A model generated the notes under the pieces. That model was not told the origin of the DNA. It was given only the letters and a program-made list of their open reading frames with translations, and searched no databases. Below are positions 10,851 through 21,034 of a DNA stretch of 64,000 nucleotides, piece after piece. The DNA lies in assembly GCA_963675135.1 (NCBI GenBank), contig OY776124.1, positions 6,865,001 to 6,929,000 of the forward strand. Direction: 5' to 3'. This stretch comes from Galeopsis tetrahit. Lineage: Eukaryota > Streptophyta > Magnoliopsida > Lamiales > Lamiaceae. Within the stretch, counting starts at the first letter, position 1. Each line of letters opens with the position of its first letter. Both the position numbers and the translations under genes were made by a program.

Positions 10851-13489
10851 ATGGTTCACTTCAAAAATACCACCACTTCTTCTGGAGCTCGTTATTTGGT
10901 GATCCTCAATGACAAACGCCAACCTTTAGAGAAAGGGACCCATTTACGTGTAGAAATGCCCCTTATTGGTAACTCTGCACAACCTTGGCCCTTAGTAAAT
11001 GCTGGACTTCACTTGGACAATTGGTCGCATGAGATATCTTTGAACAAATCGACGAAAGCATGGGTTCTTGACAACACTTCCCATCGCAACGAGATTGAAG
11101 AGGATGTAAGTCATCTACCAACCTTGGGGAGGCGTATAGTTATGGGCAAGGACAATTGGAGAGGAGCTATAGAGTTTTCTGGAGAATTCAGTTATCACAA
11201 AGGATATTGGGAGTGGACTGAAGACGTTTTGAGCCGATGTGAACATACCCTCAGGGACGCCAGGATTTATTACGCTGTCTTTGCCTCCCTTTTCACTTAT
11301 GACTTTAATTCTGAAATTATCAAAGCTTTCTGTGAGGCATGGTGTCCATCTACAAATACGTTGCTCACTACCTTTGGAGAGATGTCCATCTCATTATGGG
11401 ACGTGCACGAGCTAACAAATCTTCCTCTAGATGGTTGTCTATATGACGAGGTGACACCTGACGCACCCGAACTTTTCGACGAGACTGGGGATTTATGCCT
11501 TCCAAAGAGTTGCAAGTACTTACTCCACGCTTACCACATACTTCGTGGGGGCGTTTCTAGGGGTGGCGTATCGATTGATCAATGGATCGCATTTTGGTCA
11601 AGAAAAACTGGAAAGTATCGTCAACCTCCCACACGAAGTGAGAAAATGAGAAGTTGTCGCCCTAAGTCGACTCATAATCCTCTTGGGAGTCTTGGAGTCC
11701 ATAAGCCATGGTCCGATGCAGAAGTTACTTTGTTCAAAACACTCAAGATTGAACCGGCCCAACAAGAAGAGACATATCTTGCTGCTCATTTAGCTTGTTG
11801 GCTTTGCATATTCACCCTTCCTAATGGTGAAGTGAATATGATACGTCCTGCTACTTTCAAAATGGCTAGTTTGATGGCTGTGGGTAAGACAGTTAATCTT
11901 GTTGTACCGGTCTTGGCTAATATTTACAGGGGTTTGAATCGGATTTCGCTGCACCCCGAACCGTCCCGAGCCCGATCTGCCTTTCCGGTTCATTTTGTGT
12001 ACGTTTGGTTAGCTCGATATTTTAGGACTCATTACCCTGCTGTTCATGATCACCGTGTCCCTATAATGGTAAAGTATTCTGGAGAGAATGGTGCTAAGTA
12101 CCATAACCCCGCGGAGGCTCGTAAACGGATTCATAGAGGAGAGTCTGCCGAATGGACATGCAATATGTTAAAAATCGGAAGCAACTTATTTCTTATGTTG
12201 ATACCGGAACTGGTCAACGGGCTAACTGGAGTTACTTTGTCGCTATTCGATCCAATTACCTCACTTGGAGACAAGGCAATCGTTTTATTGTTGAACCCTA
12301 CAGTCCGCACCGATTTAGCCGTCAGTTTGGCTTTTACCAAGAAGTTCCGGGAGAGTTGATTTTTGATCTTCGTGAAACCCCATTGGATAATGGGACGCAT
12401 TATTGGCAATCTTGTAATTTGCGTGGGTCTCGTGCTAGAGTGTGTTTACCGATTCCTCCCGTAAATGCTAAGTCGTATTCTTCGCCAGATTATAAGAAGT
12501 GGTGGGCCCTAGCCCACGGTACTTACTTAGAAAATCATGTCGACGACTTGATCAACTCGAAGCATGACGATATCTTAGAAGAAGATGTGTTAGTTATTGA
12601 TAGTCATGATCCTTGTGGAGAGCCTAATGAAGATACTTCTCGAAAGCTGACTGATCCCCCCTTGATTCCTGAAGTTGCGAAAGTGGTTGAGACTAAAAAG
12701 AGAAAGAGTGTTTCTCAGTGCTCGGAAGAGAGTCAAGGTAACGACGATGATCGCCATTGGAAACGGGCCAAGAAGGTTACCAAAGCTTTAGTACCTTTGG
12801 AGGAATCGGTTAAAGACTCCCTGAAGAAAAAGGTTTTCGTCACTCACTCTTCTCTTACTTTCCATTTTTATACTACTACTTTACTAATTATGTTCACATG
12901 TCTACTTTTTCAGGCAATGGTTGACATCTTTGGTAGTAATTATGGATCAGATGAGGAAGAGGCATCGTCTTCAGTGAAGGTTTTGAAGGAGGAAGTGTTT
13001 ATTGCATTCACGAGGTTACAGACTTATGCCCAAACTGAACTCCCGACTATAGAGGCGTCTTTGATATCCTTGTTTGAGAGAGCCGATGCTCATGATATGA
13101 TGAGGTCTAAATCTTCCGATGGATGTCCTAAGGAGGCTCTTAATCAACGGTTGACTGAAGTTAAGCATTCCCTTCGCGAGGTTGAGGAGAAACGTGCTGA
13201 AAATCTTTCTCAAGCCGAGGCTATCCAAACAAAGCGTCAAAAAGTCAAGGATAAGGTGCGCCGCTTGAAGGAGTTGAAGAAGGAGAAGAAAGTATTGACC
13301 CAGTCTTTGGAGGAGAAAGAAACATTAGTTCAAGGTTTTGATACCGAGATCCTAAATTTTCAAGACGAAATCTCCACTATCAACAATACGCCCCCGATAG
13401 AAGATGTTGTAATTGAAGGCTTGAAGAAGACGAAGACCGATCTAGAGGAGGCTTTAGAAGAGTTTAAGGGTTTATGCCTCTTTACTTAG
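10851..13489 (+). pseudogene. Plant mobile domain (PMD) plus coiled-coil ORF, antisense within the Tat element; one frameshift
   Basis: Frame 1 (10851 to about 12165) encodes ~440 aa resembling the plant mobile domain/aminotransferase-like family: ISLWDVHELTNLPLDG, WIAFWSRKTGKYRQPP, LAAHLACWLCIFTLP and MASLMAVGKTVNL. The domain continues in the -1 frame from about 12165 (NWSYFVAIRSNYLTWRQG, RQFGFYQEVPGEL) to 13489. A 1-nt deletion in the A-run at 12167-12172 explains the shift. A GT-AG intron of 81 nt is likely at 12833-12913. The last ~150 residues are heptad-rich, Lys/Glu-rich coiled coil. PMD proteins (the MAIN family) are plant nuclear proteins linked to silencing, and transposon copies are known. 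The function here is unknown. It lies opposite in sense to gag-pol, so the element may express it from its own promoter. Confidence 0.75.
12833..12913 (+). other. Probable 81-nt intron in the PMD ORF
   Basis: Donor AAG|GTTTTC, acceptor CTACTTTTTCAG|GC, pyrimidine-rich interior with a CTAAT branch-like motif near 12885. The length is a multiple of three without stops, so it reads through as 27 mostly hydrophobic residues (VFVTHSS...CLLFQ), out of character with the charged sequence on both sides. Confidence 0.6.
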
Positions 13490-14381
13490 TTGCTTTATGA
13501 CCTTTATATTTTTCCTTGTTTTATCTGTTGTTTTTCATGGATATTTTGCTTCGCACACTCCATGTATCTATTCCATTTTTGCTTTGGCACTTTGATTAAA
13601 ATTTTATTTTCTTCGTCTATATCTCACATGTAACATGTTCATATTCTTCAATACTTGCTTTTGTATATTCATCGAGACAAATGAATTGGCCCTTTTGGAG
13701 AATAAAGATTATCTATTAAAAGAAAACCCTAAAGCCATAAGTTCACAAGTCGAACCAGAGGCCGGAGCGCCGTTAAAACCTTGCCTTGGAAAACCCTCCT
13801 TAGGGACAAAACCTGGGTCAAGGGAAAAGGTACACCCCTCTACAAAATTGAAGTACAAAATCAGAAATATAAGGCAAAATGATGTTTGGGCATTGCCCCC
13901 TTCACCTTCTTCCTTCTTTGTTTTCTTCATGCTTCATATGTTCGTCACTTTTGTATTCATCGATCCGACTTTAACTTATGACTGTACTTAGAAATATACT
14001 AAGTTGCCTACGTACCTCTTTAAAGAGGATCAAGTCATAACGTAGTTCAAGCAAAATATGATTTGTATTTTTGAGGGGGGGGGGGGGGGACCGTTCACAG
14101 TTTATACTCATGCGGGCCAGGAGTGACTATTCTTTAACTACTGTAGACAAAGTAGGGATTTAAGTATTTAACCACTAAGATGCCTTTAGTGGAGTAAGTT
14201 AACAGTTTAACCACATGTATTTACCTTTGGTGGTTGTCGTACACATTTTATACTCGTGCGGACCAGGAGTAATAAGTAGTTTAGTCTCGTACATCATGAA
14301 GTAACAAGCAGTTTAGGCTTATGCGTTCTTGGAGCGACAAGCAGTTTAGGCTCATGCATTTATGGAGCATATTTGTTTTCT
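13490..14381. other. Spacer between gag-pol and the antisense ORF
   Basis: No credible gene. It holds AT-rich sequence after the PMD ORF, a G tract of about 15 near 14075-14089, and three or four diverged copies of a ~45-110 bp unit between 14093 and 14370 (CAGTTTA(T/G)ACTCATGCG, CAGTTTAGGCTCATGCAT). The two ORFs converge on this spacer, so it should hold both 3' ends. Confidence 0.6.
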
Positions 14382-17300
14382 TTACGCGTAGTAGCGTTTC
14401 AAAAACTTCCCGTTTATAGGACCAACGTTCACGCCATCTTCAGAAATCAGCTTGTAGGCGCCGTTTGTGTAAACTTCTTTAACCACATATGGGCCGTCCC
14501 ACTTACGCAAGAATTTATTCCCAACACGGTGAGTTACTACGATAGGCCTTCTTACAGCAAGAACCAAATCACCAACTTGAAAAGAACGTATCCTCACTTT
14601 CTTGTTAAACGTTCTAAAAAGGCGGGCTTGATAGCATTCGAGCCTTTGTTGTGCTTCCAATCTTTTCTCATCTAGGGCTTCCAACTCTTCAAGACGCAAA
14701 CGTGCATTCTCTTCTTCCGTCAGCCCTTCTTGTATCGCCATCCTTAGAGATGGAATCTGCTTCTCAAGGGGAACAACTGCTTCAACACCATACACCAACG
14801 AATAGGGAGTAGCTTGTGTAGGCGTTCTGTAAGTAGTTCGATATGCCCATAGAGCTTCATTCATCTTTTCATGCCAATCTCGCTTTGACTTGGAGACTAC
14901 TTTCTTCAAGAGGTTGCACAAAGTCTTGTTGAAAGCTTCAGCGAGTCCATTAGCAGCTGCGTTGCACATAGAAGATTTCCTTTGTTTTAAGTCAAACTTG
15001 TCACAAAGTTTGTCGATGTGACTGTTACTGAACGATCTCCCATTATCGGTGATGATGTACCGAGGGACCCCGTATCTAAAAATGATATTGACTCGAATAA
15101 AATCAACAACATTTTCTTTCTTCACTTCTCTCAAAGGTATGGCTTCCGCCCATTTAGAGAAGTAATCGGTTGCAGCTAGGATGTACAGATGACCGCCTAA
15201 TGACTTCGTTAGTGGTCCCACCACATCTAGACCCCAAGCATCGAATGGCCACGAGGCAACGGTTGGGTGCAACAGTTCTAGGGGTTGATGGATAAGGTTG
15301 GCATGAAACTGACAAGCTTGACATTTTCGTGCGTAATCCATACAGTCTTTCACCATTGTTGGCCAGTAATAACCCATCCTCTTCACTCGAAAGTGTAACT
15401 TTGGCCCTGACTGATGAGCGCCACAAATTCCGGCATGCGTTTCTTCCATTGCGTGGGCGGCTTCACCATTACTGAGACACCTTAAGAAGACCCCATCAAA
15501 TGATCGTCTATAAAGAACACTCTTGTAGTATATGAATCGAGGGGCTCGACGTCTGATATCCACTCTTCGCTTCAGATCACTTGGCAACTTGTCGTATTTC
15601 AAGTAGTCGACAAATGGTTGACGCCAATCTTCTTCTTCAATTTCAAGTACCTCGATAACATGACTTTCACCTTCTTCATCACCGTCATCCTCAAATATAT
15701 GAGGCACAACCCAACTTTTACATATTGGGATACGAGCTTTACTTTCGGGCAATGCAATTGCCGAAGCAAGTTTTGCTAAAGCGTTAGCTTGTTTGTTATC
15801 TTTCCTTGGAACATGCTCAATTTCCACGTCTCCGAGATAATTCATGAGTCGTCGAGCGTACTTTTGATAAGGAAGCAACTCTGGTTTTCTAACCTCGTAC
15901 GATCCAAGCATTTTGTTCACTATCAACTTTGAATCTCCATACACCCTGAGATGTAGTTGCTTAATATCGACTGCCATTTCCAACCCAAGTATGAGTGCTT
16001 GGTACGCAGCAACGTTGTTTGAGCAATTCTCTATTAAAGTGAAAGAATAGGGCAATACTTCTCCATCAGATGTTACAAACACAACTCCAACACCAGCTCC
16101 TTCTTTATGAGCGGACCCATCAAAATACATCTTCCATGGAGGGGTTATTTCAACAGTTAGGACGTCTTCGTCTGGAAGGTCGTCACATAACTCCCATTCT
16201 GCAGGCATTGGATGATCGGCTAAGAAATCGGCCAAAATTTGTTCCTTGACAGCCTTTTGAGGGACGTAAATGATCTCAAATTGTTGCAACTGGAGATACC
16301 ATCTTGCGAGTCGATCCGAGAGAACTGGTCTAGACATAACATACTTCAGCGGGTTTGCTCTCGATACAAGATGGATGGTATGGGCTTGGAAATAATGCTT
16401 TAATTTCTGAATTACGAATATAAGAGCTAGACACAGCTTCTCAATCGGAGAGTACTTCAATTCATTTGGAGTCATCATTCTACTCAGGTAGTACAAAGAA
16501 TTTTCCTTTCCTGACTCGTTTTCTTGTGCCAGCAAGGCTCCAACTGAACGCTCTTGAGCAGCGATGTAAAGAATCAACGGACGTCCGGGCACCGGAGCGA
16601 TCAATACTGGTGGCTTCATCAAATATGACTTGATGCTTTTGAAAGCATTACTGCAAGATTCATCCCATTCAAATGGTGTATCTTTCTTCATGAGACGACT
16701 AAATGGTTGACATCGTCCGGCTAAGTTTGAAATGAATCTTCTGAGGTATGCCAACTTTCCTTGTAGGCTTTTAAGCTCGTGAATGTTTCGAGGTTTCGAA
16801 ATCTTTAAGATTGCATCGATCTTTGCTTGCTCGATTTCAATCCCTCGCTGGCGAACCACAAATCCAAGAAACTTTCCCGATTTGACTCCGAATGCACACT
16901 TCAAAGGATTCATCCTAAGCTGGTATCGCCTCAAGCGTTCAAAAACAACCCTCAGGTCTTGGAGGTGATCATTCCTCCTCTTTGATTTCACGACTAAGTC
17001 ATCAACATAACATTCAACATTCTTGTGAAGCATGTCGTCGAAAATCCTTTGCATGGCTCTTTGGTATGTTGCGCCTGCATTCTTTAAACCGAATGGCATC
17101 ACTTTGTAGCAGTATATTCCTTTTGGGGTACGAAAAGCAGTGAGCTCTTCGTCTTTTGGCAACATATGGATTTGATTGTAACCCGACGACCCATCCATGA
17201 AACTTAGAGCTTCATGACCCGTTGTTGCATCAATCATAAGTTCGGGAATAGGTAACGAAAAATCATCTTTGGGACATGCGACATTCAAATCCCGAAAGTC

Positions 17301-20300
17301 AACACATACACGGATTTGTCCGTTCTTCTTTCTCACTAGGACGATGCTTGAGATCCATGTAGGATACTTTACTTCTCGGATGAAACCGACCTCAATAAGC
17401 TTGTTCACCTCAGCTTCGATTAATGGAACAAGATCTGGTCGGAATCGACGTTGAGTCTGCTTGACTGGTCGAACTCCCTTCTTTACTGAGAGATGGTGCA
17501 CTGCTACTTTTGGGTCTAGTCCCGGCATCTCTTTATATGACCATGCAAACACATCTCTGAACTCACGTAGCAGTTCAATGTAAGTTTCTTCCTCATCACT
17601 GGCCAATAAAGCACTCACATAGATTGACCGCGGGTCATTAACATCACCCAAGTTAATTTCTTTCAACTCATCAATAGTTGTCTTGACGCCCTCTTCGAGT
17701 TCTGGAGGAGCATCCTCTGCATCCACTTCCTCCACTTGAACATCTTCGCATTCGGTGATGTAATTCACAGTTGCGATGTCTTCATTGTATTCATTTGTTT
17801 TCGTAAGGTCCACACGTGATCTTATTCGACAATCTCTTCCTCTAACTTGGATGGTTTGCATAGTGTTGATAACATCAGAGACGTACCCTTCTCTGATCAT
17901 TCGAGTGATCCTTCTTTGTGCCCTTTCCATATCTTGTGGCACTTGCTGCTGCATGTCATAGGTGTTGACAAAATTGGAAGAAGCTACACTCTCTGTATCA
18001 TCTTCTTTGTCGCTATACTCTCGAGCGAGAACAATGATTTGCCTTCTGGCTTTGGATCCTCTCCCATTGGCTATTGTCAATGTATGCTGCCTCTTCATGC
18101 GGGATTGCTTCGAGCTCCGAACTTTGGAAACACCCAACTTTTGATGATGGGTTTGTGGCCCGAGTCTATCAAAGACTGAGGGGCGTTTCGTTTTCTTACT
18201 ATTCTTGCTAGCATACTTTCCAAGTCTCTCAAAGACCGAAAGTCGTCTTACCTTCTTACCATCTTCATCGAACGCATCTTTTGTCGATGAATATTCCTCT
18301 TCAGAAATGTGGTTGGCATTGGCTCTTTTAATTGCAATGCGAACTGGATTCTTTGTAGTATAACCAAGTCCCATTTTGGTACTCTTGACGGCATAGCCGC
18401 TCTTTCTCAACATTTTCTGGGTGTCATTAAGTCCATGTTCTGACTGACTAACAACCTTCCCCAATGCACAATTTTCCCGTGTATCATACCCGGCTTTGAC
18501 TAAAAGCTTGTAAGCTTTAGGACCGTAAAACTTTGTAACATCCTGTCCCATTACCTCTCCATGTTCCACCTTAGGTCCTTGAGTAGGACGAACAAACCCC
18601 TTAATTGACTGTGAAGATGGCATCTTTCCATCCAGTTTAGTTAACGGCAATGTTAACTCCTCCAATGCCTCAACAATAGAGGGGACCGATTTGTTCTCTT
18701 TGAGGCGAGATGTTGATGCCTCCTTGCAGTCCTTCCATGTTGGACCTTCCTCGTTCTTTGTTTCTTTCGCACCTCGAAAGAAGTATTTGGCATCAGCAAA
18801 GTATGACTCTGCCTCTGTGAAAGGTTTATCATCTCCGACCACTGTTTTCACAACCCCTTGACTAAAGTATTTGAAGCATTGATGTAGGGTAGAAGGAACC
18901 ACACCGTTCTCGTGCAGCCACGGGCGCCCTAGAAGCATGTTATATGAAGTCCTGGCATCTATGACGTGGAGAGTTACAGTCGATGGCATCCCACCAATTA
19001 GCAAATCCAACACTATGGTGCCAAGGGCCCTCTGTCCTTCCTGATTAAATCCATGTATCATCAAACGACTGCCTGCGAGTTCATCCATATGTATCTCCAT
19101 CTTTTTCATCACCCGTAAGGGTAAAATGTTTACCCCAGAACCCCCATCAATCAATATCCGATTTACTTTCTGCTCTCGAGTATGGCCAACTACGAATAGT
19201 GGCCTGTTATGGGATTCTGAACCAAGCATTAAGTCTTCATCTGTGAAAGCTATCGTTGAAAAAAAACCATTAACTTTGTCATCAAGACCATCGTTGGTCT
19301 GAGGTCGTTCATCATCTTCCTCACTAGTCATGTGGCAAGAGAGGTCTCTACATTCGCTGTTGTTCTCAACTGTGACAGCATTTGCCGTTGTCTCACTATC
19401 CTCTAGCAAGATCTTTCCTTCCTTAGCTAGCTGCATAACTTTCTCCTTGAATATGAAACAGTCTTGGATTGGATGCCCTACCAACCGATGGTATTTGCAA
19501 TACTTTGGGTCATCCGTTCGCCCAGCTTCATCCGGTCGTTTCATTTCTGGTAATTCGATGAGATCATTCTTGATCAGGTCATCGAACATTCCGGGGATGT
19601 CATAGTCTAGGAATGGATACTGTTTTTGTTGTAATTCCCTCAGACTTGTTCTCCTTTGCCCCCATTCTTGGGCGACGCCTTTTCCTTTACTCCCTGTATC
19701 AATTTCACCCTTTCTGAATTTGATAGTAGTAGCGGTCACTGCCATGGATTCTTTATTCGAATCTTTAGTGAAAGGTTTGCCCCCTTTCTTAACTTCTTGC
19801 TTGTCTTTGAACTTCCAAGGCTCCTGAGTTGGCGGCCCTCCAGCTCTGGTTGTAGACATACTCAGCTCCATATCGTGAGCTTTAGTCGCCAAATCTTCGA
19901 ACGACCTTGGTCGAATTGCTTGTAGGATATATCCAAGACCCCACTGCATTCCTTGAATACACATCTCGATTGCCGAAGCTTCGGTCAATCTATCCTTACA
20001 ATTCAAACTTAAATTCCTCCATCGGTTTATGTAATTTATCACCGATTCCTCCTTTGATTGACGGGTGTTCGTCAATTCAATCATGCTCACCGTTCTACGA
20101 GTGCTGTAAAACCGGTTGAGAAATTCCTGCTCCATCTGCTCCCAACTATCAATCGAGCTAGCTTCCAAATCGGTATACCAATCAAATGCGTTGCCCTTTA
20201 AAGAGCGTACAAATTGCTTTACCAAGTGATCTCCGTAAGTGCCGACATTGTTGCAAGTCTCTACGAAGTGAGCAATATGCTGCTTTGAATTACCCTTTCC

Positions 20301-20585
20301 ATCGAACTGCTGCAACTTTGGAGGTTGATAACCAGCTGGCATCTTCAAACCGTCAATCCTCTTCGTGTAAGGCTTGCTGTAGGTAAATGAAGACTTGGGA
20401 TTTTCCTCCAATTTATCTTTGATTGCCCCAAGTATGATTTCTTTCAGTCGGTCAACGGGCACCAAACCATCGGGAGAAACTTGTAAATCTTTAAGAGTTT
20501 GGTCAACTTCCATTGGCTGGCGTTCACCAGACGTCTCAGCATCATGCCCTTCGACTTGCTTTCCTTTATCTGCATTGCTCATCAA
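14382..20585 (-). CDS. gag-pol: Gag-pol polyprotein of the Tat-lineage Ty3/gypsy element
   Basis: 2067 codons without a stop. Retrotransposon gag ~95-240; CxxxHxxxxHxxxC-like motif near 363-376; aspartic protease with IDGGSGVN near 479; RT ~1035-1260 with YVDD at 1193-1196; degenerate first RNase H (~1335-1450, YIAA where a catalytic Asp is expected, as usual in Tat); additional RNase H ~1485-1605; integrase ~1715-1960 with the HHCC finger (HAGICGAH ... CQAC), Asp in WGLDVVG, TDNGRSF and Glu in NGLAEAFNK; C-terminal basic/chromodomain-less tail. In the extra RNase H, Asp1489 and Asp1551 are present but the Glu of the usual AEYQAL motif is Ala1527 (codon GCG at 16005-16007). The first ATG is at 20580-20582. 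The frame stays open upstream to a TGA at 20649-20651 and encodes a gag-like HVHEQDARIARL, so the native start is probably lost. Confidence 0.93.
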   Translation of the reverse strand: MMSNADKGKQVEGHDAETSGERQPMEVDQTLKDLQVSPDGLVPVDRLKEIILGAIKDKLEENPKSSFTYSKPYTKRIDGLKMPAGYQPPKLQQFDGKGNSKQHIAHFVETCNNVGTYGDHLVKQFVRSLKGNAFDWYTDLEASSIDSWEQMEQEFLNRFYSTRRTVSMIELTNTRQSKEESVINYINRWRNLSLNCKDRLTEASAIEMCIQGMQWGLGYILQAIRPRSFEDLATKAHDMELSMSTTRAGGPPTQEPWKFKDKQEVKKGGKPFTKDSNKESMAVTATTIKFRKGEIDTGSKGKGVAQEWGQRRTSLRELQQKQYPFLDYDIPGMFDDLIKNDLIELPEMKRPDEAGRTDDPKYCKYHRLVGHPIQDCFIFKEKVMQLAKEGKILLEDSETTANAVTVENNSECRDLSCHMTSEEDDERPQTNDGLDDKVNGFFSTIAFTDEDLMLGSESHNRPLFVVGHTREQKVNRILIDGGSGVNILPLRVMKKMEIHMDELAGSRLMIHGFNQEGQRALGTIVLDLLIGGMPSTVTLHVIDARTSYNMLLGRPWLHENGVVPSTLHQCFKYFSQGVVKTVVGDDKPFTEAESYFADAKYFFRGAKETKNEEGPTWKDCKEASTSRLKENKSVPSIVEALEELTLPLTKLDGKMPSSQSIKGFVRPTQGPKVEHGEVMGQDVTKFYGPKAYKLLVKAGYDTRENCALGKVVSQSEHGLNDTQKMLRKSGYAVKSTKMGLGYTTKNPVRIAIKRANANHISEEEYSSTKDAFDEDGKKVRRLSVFERLGKYASKNSKKTKRPSVFDRLGPQTHHQKLGVSKVRSSKQSRMKRQHTLTIANGRGSKARRQIIVLAREYSDKEDDTESVASSNFVNTYDMQQQVPQDMERAQRRITRMIREGYVSDVINTMQTIQVRGRDCRIRSRVDLTKTNEYNEDIATVNYITECEDVQVEEVDAEDAPPELEEGVKTTIDELKEINLGDVNDPRSIYVSALLASDEEETYIELLREFRDVFAWSYKEMPGLDPKVAVHHLSVKKGVRPVKQTQRRFRPDLVPLIEAEVNKLIEVGFIREVKYPTWISSIVLVRKKNGQIRVCVDFRDLNVACPKDDFSLPIPELMIDATTGHEALSFMDGSSGYNQIHMLPKDEELTAFRTPKGIYCYKVMPFGLKNAGATYQRAMQRIFDDMLHKNVECYVDDLVVKSKRRNDHLQDLRVVFERLRRYQLRMNPLKCAFGVKSGKFLGFVVRQRGIEIEQAKIDAILKISKPRNIHELKSLQGKLAYLRRFISNLAGRCQPFSRLMKKDTPFEWDESCSNAFKSIKSYLMKPPVLIAPVPGRPLILYIAAQERSVGALLAQENESGKENSLYYLSRMMTPNELKYSPIEKLCLALIFVIQKLKHYFQAHTIHLVSRANPLKYVMSRPVLSDRLARWYLQLQQFEIIYVPQKAVKEQILADFLADHPMPAEWELCDDLPDEDVLTVEITPPWKMYFDGSAHKEGAGVGVVFVTSDGEVLPYSFTLIENCSNNVAAYQALILGLEMAVDIKQLHLRVYGDSKLIVNKMLGSYEVRKPELLPYQKYARRLMNYLGDVEIEHVPRKDNKQANALAKLASAIALPESKARIPICKSWVVPHIFEDDGDEEGESHVIEVLEIEEEDWRQPFVDYLKYDKLPSDLKRRVDIRRRAPRFIYYKSVLYRRSFDGVFLRCLSNGEAAHAMEETHAGICGAHQSGPKLHFRVKRMGYYWPTMVKDCMDYARKCQACQFHANLIHQPLELLHPTVASWPFDAWGLDVVGPLTKSLGGHLYILAATDYFSKWAEAIPLREVKKENVVDFIRVNIIFRYGVPRYIITDNGRSFSNSHIDKLCDKFDLKQRKSSMCNAAANGLAEAFNKTLCNLLKKVVSKSKRDWHEKMNEALWAYRTTYRTPTQATPYSLVYGVEAVVPLEKQIPSLRMAIQEGLTEEENARLRLEELEALDEKRLEAQQRLECYQARLFRTFNKKVRIRSFQVGDLVLAVRRPIVVTHRVGNKFLRKWDGPYVVKEVYTNGAYKLISEDGVNVGPINGKFLKRYYA

Positions 20586-21004
20586 TCTAGCAATCCGAGC
20601 ATCTTGTTCGTGGACATGTTTCGTGAGTCCTTCTATTCTTTTATGGTGTCAAAATACGGCGTCAAGCCTTTGGATTAACGTTATAAATTCTCAAGTTCAA
20701 GAACGATCTTCAAACGACGTTCATCATAAAAGTCCCTAAAATCAACGTTTAATCCAAAATACGGTGCTAAACCTTTGGATTAACGTTATAAAGCCCCAAG
20801 TACAAGATCGGAGCGAATTAGGCTGCGGATTCGACCCCAAAAAGCTCAAGAAATTCAAGAAGTTCAAGAAGAGAGAATCAGAGGAGAAAATTAGAGATTG
20901 TAACCCACAAATACTCGGTTTTAATCCGAAAGAAATAAAATCGTTTACCATTTTCGCGTTTTTATATTTAATTCACGAATTTGTGTTTACAGATTTGAAA
21001 AAAT
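20586..21004 (-). other. Leader or junction region upstream of the Tat gag
   Basis: 20586-20651 still encodes gag-like residues in frame. Beyond it the sequence AAATACGG(C/T)G(T/C)(C/T)AA(G/A)CCTTTGG followed by ATTAACGTTATAAA occurs twice (about 20653 and 20758), about 105 bp apart. No primer binding site or LTR end could be recognised. It may be the 5' leader of the element or unrelated sequence joined by truncation. Confidence 0.4.
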
Positions 21005-21034
21005 AGATGTCAAATATTACATGGAGATGGAAAG

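Larger units (their letters stand above)
8085..20655 (-). mobile_element. Ty3/gypsy Tat-lineage retrotransposon with antisense ORF (5' LTR not found)
   Basis: On the minus strand: gag-pol (20585-14382), spacer, an ORF on the opposite strand (10851-13489), a minisatellite (about 9850-10360), polypurine tract (9337-9350), then a 3' LTR piece ending at copy A. The second RNase H between RT and integrase, the extra ORF on the complementary strand and tandem repeats before the 3' LTR are known hallmarks of the plant Tat group (Ogre, Retand and relatives). The LTR is cut at 8084/8085 by copy A, so the rest would lie left of the window. On the right, no copy of the 8085-9336 sequence follows gag, so the 5' end is truncated or lost. 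Confidence 0.85.

Noticed and set aside
12833..12913. A transmembrane helix in the PMD protein
   Set aside because: The hydrophobic stretch coincides exactly with a T-rich GT-AG segment, better explained as an intron.
14075..14089. G tract as a central polypurine tract of the Tat element
   Set aside because: The purines are on the strand opposite to the element's sense strand.
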